From positions 1 to 6,544 of the forward strand of contig JAZUAQ010000070.1 of the NCBI GenBank assembly GCA_045638085.1: DNA of 6,544 nucleotides, written 5' to 3'. Made by a program: the position numbers and the translations under genes. Below are positions 1 through 5,878 of this stretch, one piece after another (position 1 is the first letter of the stretch; each line of letters opens with the position of its first letter). The stretch is from SIG459 sp045638085. Its GTDB lineage: Bacteria; Bacillota; Clostridia; Oscillospirales; Oscillospiraceae. The notes beneath the pieces were generated by a model. That model saw only the letters and a list, made by a program, of their open reading frames with translations, was not told the origin of the DNA and ran no database searches.

Positions 1-585
1 GGGAATCTTCACCTTGAAGAGCGTCTGCAGGGTGGTAGCGCCGTCAATGCGGGATGCCTCGATAAGCTCATTGGGGATTGACTGCAATCCCGCAATGTAA
101 ATTATCATCATATAACCTATCTGCTGCCAGCACATCAGCACTATCATGCCCCAATAGCCTGCGGTACTGTTCAGCGCAATGAGAGGAGCGCCCACAAGGC
201 TCAGCACGCAGTTGATGAGAATGTTCCAGATATATCCGAGAACGATGCCGCCGATGAGGTTTGGCATAAAGTAAACGGTGCGGAAAATGTTGGTGCCCTT
301 AATGCCCTTGGTGAGAGCCAGAGCAACGGCGAAGGCACAGACATTTATCAGGATGGTGGAGCTTACAGTGAAGCTTGCGGTGAAGCCCAGAGACTGCCAG
401 AACTGTTCATCCTTGAAAACTTCAATATAGTTTCCGATGCCCACCCAAGTTGCCTTGTTGATGGTGGTGAATTTGCAGAAAGACAGATAAAGACCCTCGG
501 CAAATGGAATCACGAAGCCTATTATAAAGGCGCAAAACGTGGGCAGCACAAAGATTGGCCACCACTTTTTCATTGCTTTTACCAA
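1..585 (-). CDS. Carbohydrate ABC transporter permease, MalF/UgpA type (partial, C-terminus beyond window)
   Basis: Inner-membrane subunit of a binding-protein-dependent sugar importer. The visible 195 codons give a hydrophobic protein: a first helix near residues 8-30, a periplasmic-type segment (WVGIGNYIEVF, 47-57), then helices near 68-92, 104-122 and 144-166. The stretch EASRIDGATTLQTLFKVKIP (176-195) matches the EAA loop (EAA...G.........I..P) through which family permeases contact the ATPase, so only the last helices are missing. Start choice: no ATG is well spaced from a ribosome binding site. AAGGAGG (594-600 on this strand) lies 8 bases before an in-frame TTG at 585, whereas the first ATG (573) is 20 bases away, so TTG is preferred. 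The gene follows the solute-binding protein gene after a 122-base gap holding two hairpins. The transported sugar cannot be read from sequence. Family call is secure; substrate unknown. Confidence 0.93.
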   Translation of the reverse strand, partial: MVKAMKKWWPIFVLPTFCAFIIGFVIPFAEGLYLSFCKFTTINKATWVGIGNYIEVFKDEQFWQSLGFTASFTVSSTILINVCAFAVALALTKGIKGTNIFRTVYFMPNLIGGIVLGYIWNILINCVLSLVGAPLIALNSTAGYWGMIVLMCWQQIGYMMIIYIAGLQSIPNELIEASRIDGATTLQTLFKVKIP

Positions 586-593
586 AGCTATCT

Positions 594-600
594 CCTCCTT
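594..600 (-). promoter_or_regulatory. Ribosome binding site deciding a TTG start for the permease
   Basis: On the minus strand this reads AAGGAGG, a full anti-Shine-Dalgarno match. Spacing to the TTG at 583-585 is 8 bases; spacing to the downstream ATG at 571-573 is 20 bases, too far. This favours a TTG start that adds four residues to the protein. Confidence 0.75.
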
Positions 601-610
601 GTGTGTTTCT

Positions 611-659
611 AATGCCAAAAGTCAGATGGCAGCACTTCTGCCGCCTGACTTTTGGTATT
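611..659 (-). promoter_or_regulatory. Intercistronic hairpin between solute-binding protein and permease genes
   Basis: A 15-base arm (611-625, one G-T wobble) pairs with 645-659. After a 2-base internal mismatch, the inner stem GGCAG/CTGCC (628-632 with 638-642) closes a 5-base loop. No T-run follows on the minus strand, so it is not a classic terminator. It ends about 10 bases before the permease ribosome binding site. It may stabilise upstream mRNA or modulate permease translation, which is inference. Confidence 0.6.
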
Positions 660-667
660 ATGGGAAA

Positions 668-691
668 GAGGGTGGGCAGAGGCCCACCCTC
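668..691 (-). terminator. GC-rich hairpin, possible partial terminator after the solute-binding protein gene
   Basis: A perfect 10-bp stem, GAGGGTGGGC with GCCCACCCTC, closes a 4-base loop. It lies 16 bases past the TAA stop of the solute-binding protein gene. On the minus strand the stem is followed only by TTTCCC, a weak T-tract, so full termination is unlikely. A leaky terminator or 3'-end stabiliser would fit a transporter operon in which the binding protein must exceed the permease. Confidence 0.5.
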
Positions 692-707
692 AAAAAAGCA
701 TTATGGA

Positions 708-1976
708 TTAGCCGAGCTTTGCGTACTCGTCTGCCCAACCCTGTACGAATGCCTCAACGACCTTATCCCAGTTGGCGTCGGTCTGGTCAGCAGCGTAAGC
801 GGTCAGAGCGGAACCTACCATGTTCTTCCACTCTTCAGAGGGCATGGTGGGGAAGTTCCAGGAAACGGGGTTCTTGCCTGCAGCGGTGTAGGCAACGTCC
901 TGCTTTACGAACAGGTTGGGGGACTCAACAGCGGTATCGAAGGGGATGACGAAGCCCATGTTGTTAGCCATGGCAGCTGCGCCGGTCTCGGAAGATACGC
1001 ACCAGTTCATGAATGCGAGGGTAGCTTCGATGTCAGCCTCGGAAGCATCCTTGTTTACGCACCAATAGTTCTCGGTACCGGTGCAGAGACCCTGGTTGGC
1101 CTCGTCGCCTGCGCCGACATAGATGGGGATCATAGCCAGTTCTTCGTCAGCATAAACTGCGGAGAGAGAACCGTACTCCCAGGAACCGTTCTGGAAGAAG
1201 ACTGCCTCGCCGTTGAGGAACTCGTTGCGGGAGTCGTCGCCGGTCTTAGCAGAGAGGTCTGCGGGAGCGCAGGTGGAGTTGTTGATGTAGAGGTCCCAAA
1301 TCTGACGATAGTTGTCAAGATAGGTGCCCTTGATTTCCTTGGTGGTGCCAATGCCGTCTGCCTGATACTCGAAGTAGATGGGCAGGTTTGCAAGGTGGGT
1401 CTTGAATCTCCAGTCAGAGGAGCCGTCCATACCTGCAGAAGAGAATGCAGCGAAGCCCAGCTCAGCGGAACGAGCGGTGATGTCTTCAGCAACAGCCTTC
1501 AGGTCTGCGAAGGAAGCGATATCCTCAACAGCGTAGCCAGCCTCAGCCAGGAGAGCCTTGTTGGCAATGATGCCGTAGGACTCGATAACGTAAGCGATAC
1601 CCAGAACAGCGTCGCCCTCCTTGAGAGCAAAGCCGTCAGAGGTCAGGTGACCGTACAGCTCGGAGCCGGACATGTCGTAGCAGTAATCCTTCCAGTTGGC
1701 AAGGCCTACGGGGCCGTTGACCTGGAACAGGGTGGGAGCTTCGGACTTGCCCATCTCGGCCATGAGGGTCTCCTCATAGGTGCCGGAAGCGGCGGTAAGA
1801 ACGGTGACGGGAACGCCGGTCTCTGCGGTGTAAGCAGCAGCCAGTTCCTGCCATGCGGCATCCTGCTCGGGCTTGAAGTTCAGGTAGTAGACGGAAGCGG
1901 TATCCTTTTCTGCACCGCAGCCAACCATACCAAGAACAATGATCAGAACCAGCAGAATAGCAACAAGCTTTTTCAT
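708..1976 (-). CDS. Carbohydrate ABC transporter solute-binding lipoprotein (family 1)
   Basis: Surface lipoprotein that captures a sugar or oligosaccharide and delivers it to the membrane permease. The 422 residues start with MKK, a hydrophobic helix (4-18) and a lipobox ending GMVGC, with the lipidated cysteine at 20, then an acidic mature start. Family-like segments follow: LNFKPEQDAAWQELAAAYTA (32-51), ESYGIIANKALLAEAGY (132-148), a FQNGSWEYGSL stretch (261-271), and TENYWCVNKDASEADIEATL (301-320), the usual strand-helix near the C-lobe. Length is typical for extracellular solute-binding protein family 1. Start ATG is preceded by AGGAGG (1985-1990) at 8 bases. It is the first gene of the minus-strand operon and has a near-consensus promoter about 100 bases upstream. 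Substrate is not determinable here; MsmE/raffinose-like is one possibility among several. Confidence 0.93.
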   Translation of the reverse strand: MKKLVAILLVLIIVLGMVGCGAEKDTASVYYLNFKPEQDAAWQELAAAYTAETGVPVTVLTAASGTYEETLMAEMGKSEAPTLFQVNGPVGLANWKDYCYDMSGSELYGHLTSDGFALKEGDAVLGIAYVIESYGIIANKALLAEAGYAVEDIASFADLKAVAEDITARSAELGFAAFSSAGMDGSSDWRFKTHLANLPIYFEYQADGIGTTKEIKGTYLDNYRQIWDLYINNSTCAPADLSAKTGDDSRNEFLNGEAVFFQNGSWEYGSLSAVYADEELAMIPIYVGAGDEANQGLCTGTENYWCVNKDASEADIEATLAFMNWCVSSETGAAAMANNMGFVIPFDTAVESPNLFVKQDVAYTAAGKNPVSWNFPTMPSEEWKNMVGSALTAYAADQTDANWDKVVEAFVQGWADEYAKLG

Positions 1977-2016
1977 TTGTGTTTCCTCCTATTAATTGTT
2001 GGTAATTATATGCTCA

Positions 2017-2030
2017 ACGGCCTAAGCCGT
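2017..2030 (-). promoter_or_regulatory. Small hairpin in the leader of the binding-protein mRNA
   Basis: A perfect 5-bp inverted repeat, ACGGC/GCCGT with a 4-base loop, sits in the 5' leader between the predicted promoter and the ribosome binding site. It is short and AT-flanked, so a role is uncertain. No recognised riboswitch core is visible in the roughly 90-base leader. Confidence 0.3.
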
Positions 2031-2072
2031 AAAAGCCCACAAAAAAAATGAAAGTCAACCTTCCGCCCAAAT

Positions 2073-2101
2073 ATTATAAGGCTCTCTTCCAAAAATTTCA
2101 A
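2073..2101 (-). promoter_or_regulatory. Sigma-A promoter for the sugar ABC transporter operon
   Basis: Read on the minus strand, TTGAAA (2096-2101) is followed by exactly 17 bases and TATAAT (2073-2078), a perfect -10 and a 4-of-6 -35 at ideal spacing. Predicted transcription start is near 2066, giving a leader of about 90 bases to the ATG at 1976. This is the strongest promoter-like sequence in the window. No clear catabolite-repression (cre) box overlaps it. Confidence 0.8.
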
Positions 2102-2192
2102 TATCTAAAAAGTTGCTTGGCTATAAATTTAGCTTATACGCCTATATGTAAAGTCGCTTTTTTATGCATTCTTAACACTCCTGCGCTTCCCG

Positions 2193-2221
2193 TTGCAGGT
2201 TTTTGGCAAGTGTGGTAAACT
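2193..2221 (+). promoter_or_regulatory. Candidate extended -10 promoter for the NUDIX-RluA-TrmO operon
   Basis: TTGCAG (2193-2198), 17 bases, then TAAACT (2216-2221), with a TGG extension immediately before the -10 (2213-2215). The -35 is weak (3 of 6) and the -10 is 4 of 6; the TGn element partly compensates. It would start the transcript near 2228, just ahead of the ribosome binding site. A weaker alternative is TTGCTT (2113-2118) with TATACG (2135-2140) at 16 bases. Confidence 0.35.
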
Positions 2222-2245
2222 GTTTCAATAACGGAGGTGATAAAT

Positions 2246-2716
2246 ATGCTGCACACAACTCTTTGCTATCCCACGAGGGACGGGCAATATCTTATGCTCC
2301 ACAGAGTGAAAAAGGAAGGCGACGCCAACCGCGATAAGTGGATAGGTATAGGCGGAAAATTCCTTGAGGGGGAAAGCCCTGAGGAATGTCTGCTTCGCGA
2401 GGTGCGGGAGGAAACAGGTCTCGCTCTCACACGCTGGCGCTACCGCGGCATCGTCACCTTTGTCTCAGACCTCTGGGAAGGAGAATATATGCATCTTTTC
2501 ACCGCCCACGATTGGCAGGGCGAGATTGCCGACTGCGACGAGGGTGAGCTTGCATGGGTGGATATAGATGCCGTGCCCTCTCTCCCCATCTGGGAGGGGG
2601 ACAAAATTTTCCTCCGTCTTCTGGCGGAAGATTCCGACTTCTTCTCCCTGAAGCTCTCCTACGAAGGAGATAAGCTTGTTTACGCCGCTCTCAACGGGAA
2701 GGAGCTTGCCCTTTGA
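2246..2716 (+). CDS. NUDIX hydrolase, MutT/MutX-like (probable 8-oxo-dGTP diphosphatase)
   Basis: Cytosolic Nudix enzyme of 156 residues. The full Nudix box G-x5-E-x7-REVxEExGL runs from G37 to L59, with the metal-binding REVREE at 51-56. The flanks (LCYPTRDGQYLMLHR near the N-terminus; WIGIGGKF before the box; ADCDEGELAWVDIDAVPSLP and IWEGDKIFLRLL after it) match, from memory, the MutX/MTH1-like branch that hydrolyses oxidised purine dNTPs to monophosphates and prevents mutation. Substrate is therefore inferred from family. Start: GGAGGT (2233-2238) lies 7 bases before ATG 2246; an in-frame GTG at 2237 overlaps that site and is rejected. The TGA stop overlaps the TTG start of the next gene, implying translational coupling. 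It is the first gene of a three-gene plus-strand operon and is divergent from the sugar transporter. Confidence 0.92.
   Translation: MLHTTLCYPTRDGQYLMLHRVKKEGDANRDKWIGIGGKFLEGESPEECLLREVREETGLALTRWRYRGIVTFVSDLWEGEYMHLFTAHDWQGEIADCDEGELAWVDIDAVPSLPIWEGDKIFLRLLAEDSDFFSLKLSYEGDKLVYAALNGKELAL
2696..2704 (+). promoter_or_regulatory. Ribosome binding site for the TTG start of the pseudouridine synthase
   Basis: GGGAAGGAG inside the end of the NUDIX gene, with 8 bases to TTG at 2713. The first three bases of that TTGA junction start one gene and the last three stop the other. No competing ATG with a ribosome binding site lies nearby; the next in-frame ATG falls well inside the conserved N-terminal domain. 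Confidence 0.75.
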
Positions 2717-3627
2717 GAATTCTCTCTGTATATATTACTCCAGAAATGGAGGGGCGCCGCGTCAGTTCCATCCTCCGCTACCAACTCAACATGGACAGGG
2801 GCTATGTGGTGCGCCTTAAATACAAGGCAGGCGCCATAAAGCTTGACGGAGAGGATGCCCGAACCGTTGACAAGTTGAAAGCGGGGCAGCTTCTTGAGGT
2901 GGATATAAGCGACCGCGATACCCTCGCGGGCATCACGCCCATAGACTATCCTCTCAACGTGCTCTACGAGGACCTTGACTGCGTCGTTATAGATAAACCT
3001 GCAGGCATACTCTGCCACGGCTCCAGCAGCAAAAAGGAGCCTACTCTCATAGGAGCTTTCGCCCACCGCTGGGGCAAGGATGCCGCTTTCCATCCCGTCA
3101 GCCGACTGGACAAGGGCACCAGCGGCCTTATCTGCATTGCCCTAAACGGCTATACCCACAGCCTTTTCATCCGCGCCCTCCACAGCGAGGATTACCGCCG
3201 CGAGTATCTTCTAATATGCTCGCCTCCCCCCGCAGAGAAGAAAGGCAGCATCTCTCTTCCCATAGCCCGGGAAAGCGAGAGCAGCCTCAAGCGCTGCGTC
3301 TCCGCCGACGGCGCGCCTGCCCTCACCGAATATGAGGTCCTTGCCGAGGACGGCAACCTTGCCCTTATACGGGCAAGACTTCGCACGGGACGCACCCATC
3401 AGATAAGAGTGCATTTCACCGCCATCGGCTCTCCCCTTCTTGGAGATGCCTTTTACGGAGGAAACTGCGAGGCCATTGGGCGCCCTGCCCTCCACTCCGC
3501 TTTCCTCAGCATGAAACATCCCCTTAGCGGCGGGAGAATTTCCCTTTCCTCTCCCCTTCCCGAAGATATGGCGGCTATCTCCCCCGTCCTTGCCGCTGCA
3601 GCACGAAAGGAGCTTGAAAAAATATGA
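2713..3627 (+). CDS. RluA/RluD-family pseudouridine synthase
   Basis: Isomerises specific uridines in rRNA or tRNA to pseudouridine. The 304 residues begin with an S4-like RNA-binding segment (about 13-65, with a RGYVVRLKYKAGAIKLDG core). The catalytic domain follows: YEDLDCVVIDKPAGILCHGS (85-104), the active-site HPVSRLDKGTSGL (127-139) with Asp133 as expected nucleophile, RREYLLIC (162-169), and LRTGRTHQIRVHFTAIGSPL (223-242), then GDAFYGG and the HSAFLSMKHPLSG segment near the C-terminus. All key residues are present. Where many RluD proteins have HRLD, this one has SRLD. The target site cannot be assigned (RluA, RluC and RluD types share these motifs). Start is TTG within TTGA shared with the upstream stop; the TGA stop lies in ATGA shared with the trmO start, so translation of all three genes is probably coupled. 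Confidence 0.93.
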   Translation: MRILSVYITPEMEGRRVSSILRYQLNMDRGYVVRLKYKAGAIKLDGEDARTVDKLKAGQLLEVDISDRDTLAGITPIDYPLNVLYEDLDCVVIDKPAGILCHGSSSKKEPTLIGAFAHRWGKDAAFHPVSRLDKGTSGLICIALNGYTHSLFIRALHSEDYRREYLLICSPPPAEKKGSISLPIARESESSLKRCVSADGAPALTEYEVLAEDGNLALIRARLRTGRTHQIRVHFTAIGSPLLGDAFYGGNCEAIGRPALHSAFLSMKHPLSGGRISLSSPLPEDMAAISPVLAAAARKELEKI

Positions 3628-4313
3628 GCGAGCATACTATGAAGGTCATCGCCCGCATACGCAGCCCCTTTTCCAGTAAATTTGGAATTCCCCGCCAGAG
3701 CGGACTTGTGAAGGAGCTGCGCTCCACCATTGTCTTCGAACCCGAATACAGAAATCCCGACGCCCTTCGGGGTATGGAGGGCTTTTCCCACCTTTGGCTC
3801 ATATGGCAGTTTTCCGAGGCCGCAAGGGATGAATGGTCCCCAACTGTCCGTCCGCCCAGACTTGGCGGCAATGTGCGTATGGGCGTATTCGCCACCCGCT
3901 CCCCCTTCCGTCCCAATCCTATAGGTCTCAGTTGTGTGGAAATAGTGGGCATTGAGGAGCAGGGCGAGGACGGTACCGTTATAGTGGTTGCAGGCGCAGA
4001 CCTTATGGACGGCACCCCCATTTATGACATAAAACCCTACGCAGTTTATGCCGATTGCCATCCCGACGCCCGAAGCGGCTTTGCCTCCGCCCAGTGGGAA
4101 AGACAGCTGGAACTTGATTTCCCCGACTCTCTCGCCGCAAAAATTCCCGACGTGGAGCTTTTGGCAGCATTACGCGGTGTTTTGGAAAACGACCCCCGCC
4201 CCTCCTACCACAAAGACCCTGAGAGGGTTTACGGCATGGACTTCGGCGGCTACAATGTTAAATTCCGCGTCAGCAATGGCATTTTGACCGTTGTTGATTT
4301 AGCGGAGATATAA
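3624..4313 (+). CDS. trmO: tRNA (N6-threonylcarbamoyladenosine(37)-N6)-methyltransferase TrmO
   Basis: SAM-dependent enzyme of the TsaA/TrmO (UPF0066) beta-barrel family that methylates t6A37 of ACY-reading tRNA-Thr to m6t6A, fine-tuning decoding. The 229 residues match the E. coli length of about 235. Visible family signatures: SPFSSKFGIPRQSGL (14-28), RGMEGFSHLWLIWQF (49-63), RPPRLGGNVRMGVFATRSPF (76-95) running into RPNPIGLS (96-103), DLMDGTPIYDIKPY (126-139) and DPRPSYHKDPERVYGMDF (190-207) in the C-terminal part. Start ATG shares ATGA with the previous stop; AAGGAG (3607-3612) lies 11 bases upstream. It is the last gene of the plus-strand operon, ending directly at a strong terminator. 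The grouping with a pseudouridine synthase suggests an RNA-modification operon. Reaction is taken from characterised homologues; the fold and motif match is strong. Confidence 0.95.
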   Translation: MSEHTMKVIARIRSPFSSKFGIPRQSGLVKELRSTIVFEPEYRNPDALRGMEGFSHLWLIWQFSEAARDEWSPTVRPPRLGGNVRMGVFATRSPFRPNPIGLSCVEIVGIEEQGEDGTVIVVAGADLMDGTPIYDIKPYAVYADCHPDARSGFASAQWERQLELDFPDSLAAKIPDVELLAALRGVLENDPRPSYHKDPERVYGMDFGGYNVKFRVSNGILTVVDLAEI

Positions 4314-4352
4314 AAAAAGAGTTCTTTGCCTTCAGGCAAAGAACTCTTTTTT
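4313..4352. terminator. Bidirectional rho-independent terminator between convergent operons
   Basis: A perfect 18-bp stem with loop TTCA (4331-4334). The core GAGTTCTTTGCC pairs with GGCAAAGAACTC, flanked by A-tracts on the left and T-tracts on the right. It therefore yields a hairpin plus T-run on both strands. It starts inside the trmO TAA stop and lies 12 bases from the end of the opposing aldo/keto reductase gene, serving both. Confidence 0.95.
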
Positions 4353-4364
4353 AATGTTTTAATA

Positions 4365-5489
4365 TCAGTCAAGAAGCTCGCTGGCTTTCTTCAGCTCTTC
4401 GATTATCTGAAGATGCTGGGGGCAGATGCGCTCGCAGGCACCGCAGCCAATGCAATCTTTTGCATAACCACGCTCGCCGCCGGCAACCCACTTATATTCG
4501 CCTCTTGCTCTGGCAGGATTGCGATAGATGGTGTTCAGGTTGACGCAGCTCAAAATTCCGGGAATATTTATCTTCTGAGGGCAGTCATCCACGCAGTACT
4601 TGCACTTGGTGCAGGGAATGGTGGGAACAGCCTCGATAATTTCCAGACTTTTTGCGATAATTTCCTTTTCCTCTTCATCAATGGGACGGAAAGCGCTCAT
4701 ATAGCTCAGGTTATCGGCCATCTGCTCAATATTGCTCATACCGGAGAGAACGGTGATAACGCCGGGGAGGCTTGCGCAGTAGCGGACAGCCCAGGAGGAA
4801 ATGGAGTCATCGGGTCTTGCTGCCTTCATAAGAGCCTCGGCCTCCAGAGGCAGGGAGGAGAGAGTGCCGCCCTTTACAGGCTCCATAATGATAACGGGAA
4901 CACCGTGCTTCATTGCAACTTCATAGCAGGCGCGGGACTGAACAGACTTATCCTCCCAGTCCTTATAGTTAATCTGAAGCTGAACAAACTCGGTTTCGGG
5001 ATGGGCAGTGAGAACCTCGTCAAGAGCTTCGGCGGTATCGTGCATAGAGAAGCCCAGATGGCGGATGAGGCCTTCCTTCTTGCGCTCAGAAAGCCAGTTC
5101 CAGATGTCATGCTTTTCGGCAAGTTCTCTGCGACCGGGACCGAGGTTATGTATGAGATAGAAATCGAAATAGCCTGCGCCGGTGCGCTCAAGGGAGGTGT
5201 AGAAACGCTGATGCAGTTCCTCAAGGCTTACATCCTTGTCGAAGAGAGGCAGTTTGGTTGCGATCTGGAAGCTTTCGCGGGGATAGCGCTCCACAAGAGC
5301 CTCTTTGGCAGCCAGTTCACTGGCGCCGTTGCCGTAAACATAGGCAGTATCAAAATAGGTGAAGCCCTTTTCCATGAACATATCCACCATGGTCTTGACC
5401 TGCTCAATGTCAATTTTGCCGTCTTTTTCGGGCAGACGCATGAGACCAAATCCCAGCTTGCCGATTTCTTTGCCCAGATAATTTTCCAT
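4365..5489 (-). CDS. Aldo/keto reductase with C-terminal 2[4Fe-4S] ferredoxin domain
   Basis: Cytosolic oxidoreductase of 374 residues. The N-terminal TIM-barrel aldo/keto reductase domain (about 1-285) begins LGKEIGKLGFGLMRLP and shows the catalytic tetrad in context: Asp47 and Tyr52 in FDTAYVYG, Lys79 in ATKLP, His114 in YLIHN. QINYKDW (172-178), IIMEPVKGG (200-208) and SGMSN (249-253) are family cofactor-side segments. The C-terminal part has two ferredoxin motifs: C293-x2-C296-x2-C299-x3-C303-P and C346-x2-C349-x2-C352-x3-C356-P, each suited to a [4Fe-4S] cluster. This fused architecture is common in anaerobic Firmicutes; substrate and physiological electron partner are unknown. Start: AAGGAG (5497-5502) lies 7 bases before ATG 5489; a further upstream TTG reading is rejected. 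It follows the small membrane-protein gene by 32 bases and ends at the shared terminator. Confidence 0.95.
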   Translation of the reverse strand: MENYLGKEIGKLGFGLMRLPEKDGKIDIEQVKTMVDMFMEKGFTYFDTAYVYGNGASELAAKEALVERYPRESFQIATKLPLFDKDVSLEELHQRFYTSLERTGAGYFDFYLIHNLGPGRRELAEKHDIWNWLSERKKEGLIRHLGFSMHDTAEALDEVLTAHPETEFVQLQINYKDWEDKSVQSRACYEVAMKHGVPVIIMEPVKGGTLSSLPLEAEALMKAARPDDSISSWAVRYCASLPGVITVLSGMSNIEQMADNLSYMSAFRPIDEEEKEIIAKSLEIIEAVPTIPCTKCKYCVDDCPQKINIPGILSCVNLNTIYRNPARARGEYKWVAGGERGYAKDCIGCGACERICPQHLQIIEELKKASELLD

Positions 5490-5521
5490 ATTCTTTCTCC
5501 TTATATACAATTTCTTTTTTC

Positions 5522-5857
5522 TCAATAATATTTTTCTTCGATTACTTTGGTATAAAGTTTCATTTTAATTTCAAAGATCAGCCAGCTCAGGAGATTGAAT
5601 ACCATCCCTGCTGCAAATCCGATTCCAAGACCAACTTTCCAGTCAAATGGAATTGTCTTGAATATCAGGGGCAAAATTGCGCCGAGAATCATAAACCACA
5701 TGCCATGGGTTTTGTATGTATACTCCCATTTGTATTCATTGGTTTCAATTTTATAAGAATATTTAACTAAATTAAATATCACCGGTGGAAGCGCAGTTTG
5801 AATCGTAAATTTGCCGAAATTTACGTCTTTATTAATGTTGAGTTTTCTTTCTTCCAT
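5522..5857 (-). CDS. Hypothetical small membrane protein, two predicted helices
   Basis: Not recognised. 111 residues: a charged N-terminus (MEERKLNINKDVNF), a Tyr- and Lys-rich segment (32-49, KYSYKIETNEYKWEYTYK), a hydrophobic helix at about 52-67, a short turn (KTIPFDWK), a second Gly-rich helix at about 73-96, and a Lys/Glu/Tyr tail ending VIEEKYY. The hydrophobic pair suggests an inner-membrane hairpin with both ends on the same side. GAGGGG lies 8 bases before the ATG, so it is probably a real gene. It starts 21 bases after the rlmD stop and ends 32 bases before the aldo/keto reductase start, so co-transcription is likely. By hand count its GC is about one third, well below the 50-57% of neighbouring genes, which hints at later acquisition or a different codon history. 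Function cannot be assigned. Confidence 0.72.
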   Translation of the reverse strand: MEERKLNINKDVNFGKFTIQTALPPVIFNLVKYSYKIETNEYKWEYTYKTHGMWFMILGAILPLIFKTIPFDWKVGLGIGFAAGMVFNLLSWLIFEIKMKLYTKVIEEKYY

Positions 5858-5878
5858 AGTATAATCCCCTCAATTATG

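Noticed and set aside
555..2051. Very long plus-strand open frame (498 codons) opposite the solute-binding protein gene
   Set aside because: It runs antisense to a gene with a clear lipoprotein signal, ribosome binding site and family motifs; its translation is low-complexity Gly/Val/Leu-rich and matches no family. Codon bias of the true gene explains the openness.
2214..2228. Imperfect palindrome around AAACTGTTT as a LacI-family or CcpA operator
   Set aside because: Only a 9-base core is symmetric and the central CG expected in cre sites is absent; likely chance.
2237..2245. GTG at 2237 as start of the NUDIX gene
   Set aside because: It overlaps the GGAGGT ribosome binding site; ATG 2246 is ideally spaced.
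5490..5525. Upstream TTG start at 5525 for the aldo/keto reductase
   Set aside because: It would add 12 basic residues with no suitable ribosome binding site, while ATG 5489 has AAGGAG at 7 bases.
4326..5528. Long plus-strand open frame (400 codons) opposite the aldo/keto reductase
   Set aside because: It begins inside the terminator hairpin, lacks a ribosome binding site, and covers an unambiguous reductase gene on the other strand.
5858..5878. CATAAT-like -10 between rlmD and the small membrane protein gene
   Set aside because: No acceptable -35 at 16-18 bases; short spacing suggests read-through from rlmD.
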